Positions 44,834 to 55,914 of a stretch of DNA of 64,000 nt are shown one piece after another. The DNA is from Sordaria brevicollis (Eukaryota > Ascomycota > Sordariomycetes > Sordariales > Sordariaceae), in NCBI GenBank assembly GCA_033439795.1, contig JAUTDP010000001.1, positions 372,001 to 436,000 on the forward strand, in the 5' to 3' direction. The position numbers and the translations under genes were made by a program. Numbering within the stretch: the first letter of the stretch is position 1; each line of letters starts with the position of its first letter. The notes under the pieces were generated by a model that worked only from the letters and a program-made list of their open reading frames with translations, was not told the DNA's origin and did no database searches.

Positions 44834-47800
44834 CCGGGGCCCCACGCCGGTCCCGAAGCCGGCGTTGCCCTTTGCGCCTGCACCGGCCACCGAACACCGG
44901 CGGACTGGAGACACTGGGGTTGATGCGACCGGGGACTGCGGCCGGTGGCTTGGAAGGAAGGCGGTTCGTTTTCGCTTCTTTTGATCTTCGCGCCTTCCCT
45001 TCCATATCGTCACTATCCTTCCCCAATAATGGTCCTTCAGACTTTTTGTTGGAGAAATACGATGTATCCGTTTCGGATTGCGGGGTTCAAATCTCTTCCC
45101 TTCATTCATCTTTTTCTGACAATCTGAAGCTGCCGATTTTCGACCATCTCATCGTAACACTTCGCCTTTTTGATCCTTCATATTCACTTTCTTCCCAATG
45201 TCGACACAACGTCAAACCTGCATGTCCGTTGCCCTTGAAGCACACCGAAGCGATAAGCCACCGCAGCCACCTTATGGCATCCACGTTGCAGATTGCCATT
45301 CCACGATCCTTTTTAGGGAATATGTCCGGGAAAGAAGGGCCGTGGAAGCAAACAATCGAAGCTTAACCTTTTCATATTTTTAGGTAAGCATTGTCGGCCG
45401 TGTGCTTTTTCAGTTTTCAATGTTTGCTTCCCTTTCGACTTCTTGACGCCTATCACGAACGCCCATTCTGCTCATATCCGGGGACAACCAGGGGTTGATG
45501 GAGGGCAGGCAATACCGATTCCGGGACTCTGGGATTTGGGATGCCGGTGGATGAGAGTTGGATGGATCATGGATAGGGGTCGACGAGAGAAGGGAGGATT
45601 CCTGGGAACACAGCCAGGTCTATCAGGCAACTGCAAAAGTTGTCAGGTTTTGCGGCTGCTTACCTCTTCACCACGCCAGCTCGCTTGCTTCGGCCAATGG
45701 ACTTCTTGCTGACCTTCTTTGCTACAGTATCACGAACTGAACACCAAATCTTCATAACAACCTGTTTGCTCACCATTGCTCGATCGGTCCCGACGGGATC
45801 AACCGCTTTGGGTTGTTCATTTCCTGGTACCGACAAATCGTCTGCCCCCAAATGCAACGACTGCTGCCTTGAGGTTCGCACACCGCGATGATGCAGCATG
45901 CCGAGGAGCATGAGGGGAAAGTCGAGCGGCAAGCAGTGCTCCCGACGCAAACCTTGGTGTCTCGCTGAGAAAGCCAACTCGCCATGACAACCTCTTGCGG
46001 ACATTACAACGATAGATGCCCAACTCGAGCACATCGACCGCCAACATCTCCAATGTCGTTACGCTAGACCAGCTCGCGGATGATAGTCTGCTACACTAGC
46101 GACGAGCCTCGCTAACCGGTTGGCGAAGCCGAAGCCTCGCCGCTTCGCACTTGAAGATCGACCAGAATGCGACGTGAAGTCCAAATAAAGATGGTGCGCA
46201 GAGGGTATACAGGCCGCTTCTATAGCGATATCTTCTCAGCACTATACCCGTTACATCCCTCCCACAATGCACGTCAGCCGCGCAAGCGGCGCAAGCGCTG
46301 AGTGAGGTCGCAGTCCGTTGACCACGAGCGGCGCGGTCGCTCACGTTCCTTGGTATTGTGCATGCAACGGGTCGGCATGGCAACCTGGGATTCACATGCC
46401 TGAATGTTGCTTACCACCATCGTGGATTTCGGAGGTGTTCTCAAAGTCTCCAATCGCAACTTGTTCGAAGTTCGGGTTTAAACGCCGCCGGTCGCAGTGC
46501 GTGAGACGGACATACGCCATGCGCGTCACCAGGTCCTCCCGTTGGTCTTTGTGCGAGCTGAGACGTATTCTCTCGGCTACCTGTTCTGGACATTGGATGA
46601 TGATGTCTACAATGGAGGTGGGAAGGCTCGGGATGTTCACCCGATGGGCTCAAGTTATCCCCTTACGGAGGCATTTCCTTCTGGCTCTTCTCAGAGACAG
46701 CTATTCAGGGAGTTAATGAAACTCTGTGCGCTGTGGTGACAGTCGGCGGCTAGGTCTCGGAATACTGCAACGCTGGACGGCCATAGACGTCAAATTAGGA
46801 GGAAGTCTCGAAATGTGCTCTAACCGAACACCAAAATGGCATGTCAAGAGAATACAGAACTTATCGTTGCATCATTAACTGACGACCGACACCCTCCGTC
46901 CTTGCACTCCTCCGCCGCAACGCCGCCCCGGATTCCCGAGACACCGGTCCGCTCCGGTAGCATCAACATACCGCCGAGCAGCGCGGCGCAGCAAACGTGC
47001 AAGCCTTTGGCGAGGTCGGCGACCAAAAGCCTCCCACGTCTCCTTCGGCTCGCTCGATGGCGCTCTACGCCGTAACTATACAGGACGTTATTGAGTCCCC
47101 TTTCTGCACGGTTGCGGAGGCCGAGGTTTTGCCAGCCAGGCTGTCGGGTTCACTGTCGGACCAAGGGATTGTTCTGCTCGAGATTGTGTGGCGTTGCACG
47201 GCAGGCAGCTATCATTAACACTTCGAGTCGATGGATGTTGTTGAGCAAACACGTTGTTGTAGCGTTCTTTTCTCGTGAAGTTTACCCAGAATATGGGAAA
47301 CAGTTCCGGGTGTTTCGGAAATGCTACAGACATGGGAGTATGAGGCGGCAAGGCAGAATCCATGGTTCGGCGACTAGAAACTTCAAACCTTCCATAATCC
47401 AGGTACGCGACACATTCTTTTGACTCAGATATTGCTTTTCCAGGGAGATGTTTCGTGGCCTCGTCGTTTGGGCAAATGCTCCGATCACATGTTCCTAGTG
47501 TGGCTTGCATACGATGTCCGATTGTCAACCGCTTGTCTCACTTGGCACTGGGCAAATCATTGATGGACTGTTCGCCGAAAGGAGAAAGAGACCAGGAACA
47601 AAAGAAAAGAAACCCGTGCACTCGGTAGCAACTTTCGACGCACTGTGCTGTCGGAACGCAGTCCGAGTTCGCACAAATGGATCATCGAGAGAACCGCCGG
47701 AGCTGGGAACTTGATAAGATGAAGATCATCTCGCAAGAGAAAGCCGAGAGGGCAAACATCGTGCGATCCTTCAATACCGATGCCTTGGAACATTCGTTCT

Positions 47801-48085
47801 TTCTCATTCCTTCCAACTTCTAAAATCGACGGGGCACGGGGACAAGACGACAATAACAACGACAATGCAGATACAAAACTGTTAGGTAAAGAGGAGCTAG
47901 GACACTACAAAGGGAGGGAGGATGCTCATACGATAGCGCTCCATTGAAGTTACTAAAAGTGGCCTTCGAGAACCGCCACAACGTCAGCGTTACAGCAGCA
48001 ACGTGCAAACTTCGTTCATTCCCAAACTCAAACGCCTGTATAATCTTAGTGGGAGGGGGTATATACGCGTACACATAATAACAAC
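44834..48085. other. Long stretch without a supportable gene
   Basis: Base composition is normal, and many overlapping short frames appear on both strands with no recognisable domain or splice pattern. A minus-strand frame at 46,640-46,392 ('RMAYVRLTHCDRRRLNPNF') and another at 46,034-45,660 ('SKQVVMKIWCSVRD') read somewhat protein-like and may be remnants of one decayed minus-strand gene. I could not connect them. Composition changes abruptly to the RIP island at about 48,085. Confidence 0.45.
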
Positions 48086-48309
48086 ACATCTTCGTAAAAA
48101 TCGTAAAACTTATTCGTTTTTAATTATTTCTATATAAAATCGAAGCCCAACGACTATATTTTCATTCTAGAAAGTAAATAAACTATTATCGCTACCATCC
48201 TTAATTATTTTCGTTATTTTTATTATAATATTACCCAAATCTATCCTTAGAACCTAACTTAAGAAGTATACTCGTTGCGGTAATACTACTTCGGTCTATT
48301 TTAACGAAG

Positions 48310-50800
48310 ATTAAATTAATCCTAGAACCCCGTTAATTCTATAACGTATATCCACCCGCTTTAAGAAAAAAAGTTGTACTTTAATCGAAGTAAAGGAGGC
48401 TATCGCCGGTCTATTTAAAAAGGCCGCCCCTAAGAAAAAGGCCGCCCCTAAGAAGAAAATTACCCCTAAAAAGAAAATTACCCCTAAAAAGAGGCCCGCC
48501 ACCGCTATTAAAAAGGGGAAGGAAAAAGCTAAAAACCCTACCCTAAAATTAAAAATAGAAATCGAAATTAATAACGAACCGCTACCTTCCTCTCCTCCCA
48601 AACCGACCGACGAATTTATCGAATTATCTAACGGTATTAAAAACCTTTTTAACTTCGACGACGAAAACGAATAGGAACTCCCTATTTAATTAACCCCTAA
48701 AAAAACGGCTACTAATATATCCTTTATTCATTTTAAAAATAATAACGATAACCTTACCTCCCTAATTAAATAAATTATAACCCTCCCTTCGAAAATAGAC
48801 TAGCGCCGTAAGGCCGCTACCCCCCCTCTAAAACCCAATAAACCTATTTATCTATTATCTATTTAAGTAGAATTTACTATAATTAAATTATATATTATTA
48901 ACGTACGTAATAAACCCCTTCCTATTTAAAACTACGGCGCGTATAAAGAGGTAAAAATTAAATTAGAGAATAAGGAACTTTATATATAACAATTTAATAC
49001 ATCTCTATTAAAAGAAATTCGAACGCTACAAATAAATTATATATAGGAGGTTATTAAAAATACCGCGGCCATTAATACTAAGTAATAAATTATATTATAT
49101 AACATTATATATAATACTATTATTTATAATAATAATAATAGAAACCGTATTATAATATATATTTATACCGTAGCGGATAGCCTCTTTACTAATAATTATA
49201 ATAAATTCAATTATAATTTTATTATAAAATCGTATATTCGCTATATAGCCTAATATAGCGTATTTACTATTACCTTTAAATTTCGCCTAATTAAATTACC
49301 TATTAACGACTTTGTACAATTATAATTATCCTCTACTCTTACGATTATAAAACCGTTAATACCTATTCCCTCCCGCAATTTTATAAATCCCTTTATAATT
49401 ATATAAACGGCTACTCCTACTATATAATTATTTCGAATTTTATATACCCCTAATAATAATATTATAAAAAAGCCGCGGTGGATAATTACAAATACTATAT
49501 TAAAAGAAATATATAAAACTAAACTAGCGGATAAAAAGGAGGAGGCGCTTACTAATTAAAAGCTACACCGGCTAATATATATAATACTTTTATAAACGTA
49601 GACCTATAATTTTGGTTTTAAATATAGAAATTATAATAAAATTATCGAATACTAATTATATTATATTATCGAAGGTAAAAAAAATTATTATAACCTCTCC
49701 CTTAAATAAATTAATAAATAAACGCGCGCAATTTAATTAGGAAAAGTTACTATTATTAATCCGCCTACGGATATTCTAAAAGAAATATTTAAATAAAATA
49801 TTACCATTAATAATACCGGCACTAATAATAATAACGTTAATATATCGAAATTTTATAAACGTAGCGGCGGCGTTAATATTAACGTTATAAATAATATAAA
49901 TAATAATAATAATAATACTAATAATATAAATACCCTTAATCTTCTATAAATAATATTAAACGAATTTCGAAACCCTCTATTTAATTATAATAAATTAGGT
50001 AATTATCCTTTATACCCTCCCCTATACTAACCACTACCGCTATACTATAATTACGGCTATTACTTCCTTAATTATTACTACCCTCCCCTCCTATTAATAT
50101 ATATTAATAGCTCTATAATTATTAAATTTACTATTAACGCTACGTTTATAACGGCTATTAATCTAATTATTACTAATCGATTATTCCTATTACTAAATAG
50201 GGTAATAACAATCGAATTTATAAATACTATATTTAATTATTTTACAACTTCATTTTATAGAAAACTTATTAACCGTACGACTTTAGTAGTAAAGCGCGCC
50301 GCCGTAACTATAATTAACCTACCACCGTCGTTATATATTAATATAATTCCCCTCTCTATTACATACCAAGCCCCGCTATTAATAGTACCGTTATTTATTA
50401 CTAACGATAATAAAATTATTAATTCTATAATTGCGCTATCCTCGCTACTACCGCCTATACCGCTTAATCGTATAGTAAAGGAATTAATTATAGAATTTTT
50501 CAAAATTTTTTACCGGATATATTATATTAAATATATAATAAAGGCTAAGCAAGTATATAAAACATTAATAAAATTACATAATAAATTACAATACTTATAG
50601 TCGCTGTATAATATATTAACGTTTAAAAACTAGCTAATAAAATAGTATATTACATTAGGGTTCTCTCTTATTTTCTATACTACCTTTAAAAATAAGATTA
50701 AAGACTTCCTTAAAAAGGAATACGCTATATTCGCTATTCAAAATAATATTTATAATATACTACCCTTAATTACTATTATATTCCCTAATTAATTAGTATA
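48310..50800 (+). pseudogene. Long remnant with a KKAAPKKK-type repeat, unknown identity
   Basis: Ignoring RIP-type stops, one plus-strand frame runs for about 800 codons. Near 48,410-48,510 it carries tandem basic repeats ('KKAAPKKKAAPKKKITPKKK'), then an acidic stretch ('FNFDDENE'), asparagine-rich segments (about 49,830-49,930) and a proline/tyrosine-rich segment (about 49,990-50,090). The C-terminal part includes 'SITYQAPLLIVPLFITND'. No domain is recognised. Loss of glutamine and tryptophan codons to TAA/TAG marks RIP. It is probably the main protein of an undescribed repeat family, since RIP acts on duplicated DNA. Confidence 0.45.
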
Positions 50801-51239
50801 ATATTCTAAATACCTAAATTAACTATATACTATATACCGTTAATACCGATACAACCGCACTCGAATATAAAATTATACGAACCTTTACCTCTATAACTAG
50901 TAATATTACTACTAATAATATTAACGACCGATAATATTTCGAATCGAATTATAAAGAAAAAGGGGAGTTTTTAATATTTTAATATTATTATATAAATAAT
51001 TATTAATTTTAATTCTAATATTAAATTTAATATACTTTAATACCTTAGTAAATATTCATTATTATAATATATAATAAAATATACATACTCTCTTTTATCT
51101 TCCCTTTTACCTCCTCCTAATTATTATACTACATTACCTATATTCTACTAATTCGCTAACGTATATTTATTAATAATCTTTATTAAAATTATTAAATTTA
51201 TCTATTATTAATTTCGTATTTTTATAATAGCTACGGATT

Positions 51240-52380
51240 TATTATATATACACCCCTATATTAAACGCCACCTTCTTCAAAAAGTCGGGGAAATCTTCCT
51301 CCGTAATATTATTACTACCCTTATTACGGTATACACTCTTAAATTACCGTTTAAAATCGTTAAAATATATTTCTATAGGATTAAACTTAAAAGAATACGG
51401 CGGTAAATACTATAATAAAACCCCCTTCTAAATATACGCATACTAAAATTAAGTTCGAAAGTATTAATTAGCGTTATTTATCATTAAAATACTATTACGG
51501 CCAAGAAATAGATTTATATTTAATAATAACCTTTCTATTATTTACTCTTAAAAACTAACGGAATTCGTTACACCTTAAAATATTAATAAATCGAATATAC
51601 TATTTACATTAATAATTAGGAGGAAGTAATACCGCTTGCCGCGTTCGAATCGGCTAAAAACCGTCGCAATAACGCCTTTAAACGCCTAATTAATATAATA
51701 AATTCTATCCTTTCGATTTATACCAAATTTATTACAAAATACGAACATTTCTATAATAAATAAGGATATTTTTATATACTAATTTACAATTAGAATAAGG
51801 GATTATTACAATACTTTAAAATAGAATCGTTTTTTTTTCTATTTATCTTATCGGAGATATTTTTATACAATCTCCTTCGAAACGTATACGTCGTATTCAT
51901 CGGCTAGAAAAATATAAATCTTATCGAAATATAAATCGGGTTTTATAATAAAAAATTCTATAACTTTCTATAATATTAATTAATATAATATTTACTATAT
52001 AAATAATATAATAAACGTATTTTAAACGCCTATATTAGAAGTTTTCTAACGTTCTAAAGTACTTTCGAAAGTAGAAATACCTTACTAATATCCCTAAAAG
52101 TACTCTTATACTTCTAAACACTCTTTATAAAAATACTAGCAGCGGCAGCGATTTCGTTAAGGTATTCGTTATTTACTAATATCATCGTAACTAGTACCTT
52201 CTAACGGATATTTAAGTAGCGTACTATATTAATAATAATAAAAAAGACAATATAAATACTAGAAATAATAAATATAATATTACTATATTAATAAACGGTT
52301 TTTTTACAGCGGTTTTGGCCAGTTTTAATAATAATCGATGGTATTATTTTATTAAAAATCAAAAAAGTGGCCAGTTTGCG
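51240..52380 (-). pseudogene. Tc1/mariner-like transposase remnant
   Basis: On the minus strand about 51,410-51,345 reads 'LPPYSFKFNPIEIYFNDFKR', the signature before the last catalytic acidic residue of Tc1/mariner DDE transposases (family form L-P-P-Y-S-P-D-L-N-P-I-E). Upstream, about 51,503-51,456 reads 'LGRNSILMINNAN', the degraded form of the segment around the second catalytic aspartate (normally M-D-N-A). A probable helix-turn-helix region lies at about 52,200-52,050. The right edge at 52,370 (GTGGCCAGTTTGCG) may be the terminus, but the matching inverted repeat on the left was not found. It is inactive. Confidence 0.75.
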
Positions 52381-52385
52381 TTGTT

Positions 52386-52403
52386 GTGTGTGCGCGCACA
52401 CAC
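52386..52403. repeat. Perfect 18-bp alternating purine-pyrimidine palindrome
   Basis: GTGTGTGCGCGCACACAC is its own reverse complement. It lies exactly where RIP island 3 ends and normal DNA begins. Such (GT)n(GC)n tracts can adopt Z-DNA. Confidence 0.6.
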
Positions 52404-54075
52404 CCCCTCCCGCCAAGACTGCACAGGCGTTTGAGTTTGGGAACAGGTTACCGTTCGTTCAGCCCTTCTGCATGTAACTGTATACGCAGTTGCGACCCTT
52501 CGGATTCCTCCATGGAGTATCTTTCTCAGCTGCAGGCGTCAACGGCTCGCGATAGATATGGTCATGATAGAATTCAGCTCGCACTTTTGCTGCTGAGCTT
52601 CCACTCAAGGCCTTCCCGTCATAACAATATTGACGGCTTGTTGGTCGTCGTCTGGTCAATCTCGTTAATCGATCATATGTACATGCCCTTGACATTCCTC
52701 GTGGCCAGCTGACGCTATTCCTGTTTTAGCATGCGGTTTCGGCCCCCGAGGATGCATGCCGCACCACTTGAATCTTTAGCGCTAGACTATTCGAGGAAGA
52801 AACAGCGTTAGACTCATCGAAGAATTCATATTTCACACTATGCCCTATGTACAGGCAACTTACAAGCCACTCGCCGACTTAGCGCGAACAGTAATCCCCG
52901 AAAATGGGAACTTCGTGGGTTTTTGGGCTGAGCAAGAAGCCTTTGAGCCAGTATGAGCTTTGTGGTACTGTGATAAAAGCTTGAACGGCAAGAAAGGAGG
53001 TGGGGGGAGAAGCAAAGTTCGTGAAAGGGAACGACAAGCCTCGTGGGGTTTCACTGTCAAGGAAGCTCGAGAAGAATGACGAAGTCCAATGACTCGGGAA
53101 TACAGGATTCAGGGCACTACCAAGCCACCGGAGAACCGTTGAAGGGCTTGCAGATGAAGGCTTTGCGTTGCCTAAAATACCAATCATGCCCCATCAGGAG
53201 CATCACAGCCGGGTCGAAGCCATCAACTTGCCGTTTAGTCGCCCGGAACATCTCATCATTACTACTCAACTGCCAACTTTACATGCAATACTCGCATCGT
53301 GGGGGCAGAGAACATTCGCATGGTGCCTAGTGTCCGACCGCCACAATAAATACACGTTGTCTCACTCGTTGATGGTCCGAATGTCACCCTTCCCATCATA
53401 CTTCTCCTCAGTCATCACAGTCACCGGCGGCTCTCACGACCCGTTACTCCTCAGTCAACTACAACGCTGGCCTAGCATCGACACTCCAACAGCCTTGGGG
53501 CCAAAGACAAAAGTGTGAGCGGGGATAGCAGCAACGCAGAGGCACAGACACGGGAGTGACAAAGCCGGAGAAGGAGAGATAGCATACTTGGATCGACACC
53601 TGGCAAGGCATGCACACGCATATCTGAGAGAGGCGTTTATGACGGAGTTGCAAAAACCACGGAGTATCTCTTCGGGTCGTCGGCGGCATTGCAACACATT
53701 TATCTGCGAGTTATTGGCGTAGTGGGTGGTCAGCAACGGGACTGAGACTCTTCAACACACCAACTGAGACTGGATACATTCCCGAGGGACGGCAACCTCC
53801 ACGATCTTCTTCATAAAGACTTCGACGGAACTTCTCTTCGGCCCGTTCCTATCCACAACAGTCGTGCCACATTCGATCTACCTGCCTGACTGCCATCATC
53901 CTTCAGGTTGCAGGAATAGGTTCGGACTTCTCGCTTCATCTTTCCCATCTTATATCAGCTTCACCACAGTCACCCTGCTGCAGGGGCGAGCCAACCACTT
54001 CTTTCTTATATCATTCCTCCTTAACACTTTCATATCAACGACATCAAGTCCAGTCATACAGACTTCATTATTAAA
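52404..54075. other. Intergenic region upstream of the PLP enzyme
   Basis: No supportable gene is seen. Short overlapping frames on both strands lack domains. The last 250 bp is pyrimidine-rich with TATATCA-like stretches and fits a promoter and leader for the gene at 54,076. Confidence 0.5.
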
Positions 54076-55914
54076 ATGTCTTCCCATTCCAACCCGTCCA
54101 TCACGAGCCTCTATCCAGAGTACCTCACCACCACACCCCTTGACACTCTTCGATCAACAGCCTACTCCTATCTCGATGCTCAATCCCACACCTACCTCGA
54201 CTACACTGGTTCGGGTCTCACATCCTCCTTCCAACTCGCCGCTCATGAGGCTCGGCTTGCTTCCACACTCTACGGCAACCCACACTCCGTCAACCCCACC
54301 TCCGAGGCAGCTACTCTCGCCGTCGAAAACACCCGCAAGAGGATACTTCAACACTTTAACGCAGACCCTGAGGAATATGCGGTGGTGTTCACTGCCAACG
54401 CTACCGGCGCGGCGAGGCTAGTGGGCGAGGGGTACCAATACCGACGAGGAGGAAGGTTGGTGTTGGCCAGTGACAACCATAACAGTGTCAACGGACTGAG
54501 AGAGTTCGCCAAGAGACAAGGGGCGAAGGTGGAATATGCCAACATCAGCGGGAGTGAGATGAGGATCAGTGAAGAGGATGTCATCCGGAAGCTGCCGAGA
54601 CATGCGGGGGTGATGGGTAAGGTGAGGAAGGTCGCGAAGGTTGGGAAGGAAGCAGTGGAGGTAGGGAAAAAAGTGGCCACTGCCTCAGTCATGGGATGTA
54701 TGAAACATTTGTCTTTTGGTTGCCCAAACGCGGAACGATGGAGGGGGCGGATAGCGTTGCCCTTGGCTAGGGGTATGGATGAGAAGATGGGGTATCGCCA
54801 ACATCAGCCGGCAACCACAGGAAAGGAGAGTAAAAGGAAGAACGGCCTGTTTGCTTATCCGGCTCAGTCAAACTTTACTGGTGTTCGACATCCCCTCCAT
54901 TGGGTACCACTGGCCCAGGAACGGGGGTACGACGTCCTTCTCGACGCCGCCGCTTACCTTCCCACCTCCCGCCTCGATCTCTCAGGGGACATCAAGCCTG
55001 AATTCATCATCGTATCATGGTACAAACTCTTCGGTTACCCCACCGGCGTCGGCAGTCTCATCGTCAAGCGGTCCGCCCTCGCCAAGCTCCGCCGCCCTTG
55101 GTTCTCCGGAGGAACCGTCAAGGCCGTCACCGTCGGCGTGAAGTGGCATCAACTCAGCGACCGCCTAGAAGAAGCCTTCGAAGACGGCACAGTCAACTTC
55201 CTCAGCATCCCCGAAGTAGCAGTCGGCTTAGACTGGCTCGACTCCCGCGACAACCACCACCACCACCACCACCACCACCACCACCACACCCCTCCCTCTC
55301 CATCCAGCTCCAGATCCGGTTCCGACACCGAAGGGGAACATGACCCCCAACAACAACAACAACACGGCGTAGGAGGTCTCGAAATCATCGACACCCGCGT
55401 CCGTTGCTTAACAGGCTACTTCCTCCACCAGCTGAAGAACCTTCGGCACTCAAACGGTAGACCAATGGTCGAGATCTACGGTCCCACCGACACCAAAATG
55501 CGCGGCGGTAGCGTAGCTTTCAACTTACTCGACGCGCACGGGAAGTATGTCGACGAGCGGCTCGTCGCTTTTGAATCCTCCGCTGCCAAGATCTCCCTGA
55601 GGACGGGGTGTTTCTGTAACCCCGGCGCCGGGGAAGCAGCGTTTGGGTTGGATATCTGGGCGTCGTTTACAAGGCTGCCGGTGACGAAGTTGTGGAGGAT
55701 GTGGAGGGGGTATAAGAAGGAGGGGAGGGATAGTGAGTTAAGGTTTGAAGAGTTGTTGAGGGTGCTTGGGTTGCCGACGGCGGGGGCGGTTAGGGTTAGT
55801 TTTGGGGTGGCGAGTTGTGAGAGGGATGTAGAGGTTGTGGTGGGGTGGGTGGAGGAGGGGTTTAGGGATCGGGTTACGGGGGGGGAGGGGTTGAGGGAGA
55901 GGGTGGGGTGTTAG
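54076..55914 (+). CDS. Cysteine-desulfurase-like PLP enzyme (molybdenum cofactor sulfurase-type, no MOSC domain)
   Basis: A single 612-codon frame encodes an aminotransferase class V protein. 'YLDYTGSGLTSSFQL' near the start, 'NPHSVNPTSEAATLAVENTR' (about 73-92), 'VFTANATGAARLVGEG', 'LASDNHNSVNGLREFA', 'LFAYPAQSNFTGVRHPL' and 'VLLDAAAYLPTSRLDLS' follow the sulfurase pattern. 'SWYKLFGYPTGVGSL' supplies the PLP lysine (about residue 317), and 'RTGCFCNPGAGEAAFG' the persulfide cysteine (about 512). Family members take sulfur from L-cysteine; true Moco sulfurases pass it to the cofactor through a C-terminal MOSC domain, which is absent because the protein ends in the small domain. Oddities are a run of about eleven histidines near 394-404 with a QQQQQ stretch after it, and a poorly conserved insert at about 175-255. 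Part of that insert could be a 48-nt in-frame intron (GTATGG at 54,773 to CAG at 54,820). Confidence 0.85.
   Translation: MSSHSNPSITSLYPEYLTTTPLDTLRSTAYSYLDAQSHTYLDYTGSGLTSSFQLAAHEARLASTLYGNPHSVNPTSEAATLAVENTRKRILQHFNADPEEYAVVFTANATGAARLVGEGYQYRRGGRLVLASDNHNSVNGLREFAKRQGAKVEYANISGSEMRISEEDVIRKLPRHAGVMGKVRKVAKVGKEAVEVGKKVATASVMGCMKHLSFGCPNAERWRGRIALPLARGMDEKMGYRQHQPATTGKESKRKNGLFAYPAQSNFTGVRHPLHWVPLAQERGYDVLLDAAAYLPTSRLDLSGDIKPEFIIVSWYKLFGYPTGVGSLIVKRSALAKLRRPWFSGGTVKAVTVGVKWHQLSDRLEEAFEDGTVNFLSIPEVAVGLDWLDSRDNHHHHHHHHHHHTPPSPSSSRSGSDTEGEHDPQQQQQHGVGGLEIIDTRVRCLTGYFLHQLKNLRHSNGRPMVEIYGPTDTKMRGGSVAFNLLDAHGKYVDERLVAFESSAAKISLRTGCFCNPGAGEAAFGLDIWASFTRLPVTKLWRMWRGYKKEGRDSELRFEELLRVLGLPTAGAVRVSFGVASCERDVEVVVGWVEEGFRDRVTGGEGLRERVGC

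Larger units (their letters stand above)
48086..52380. repeat. RIP-degraded AT-rich island 3
   Basis: It shows the same CA/TG depletion and CG retention as islands 1 and 2. It contains a plus-strand lysine/asparagine-rich remnant and a minus-strand Tc1/mariner-like remnant. No bounding LTR or inverted repeat pair was found for the island as a whole. Confidence 0.85.
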
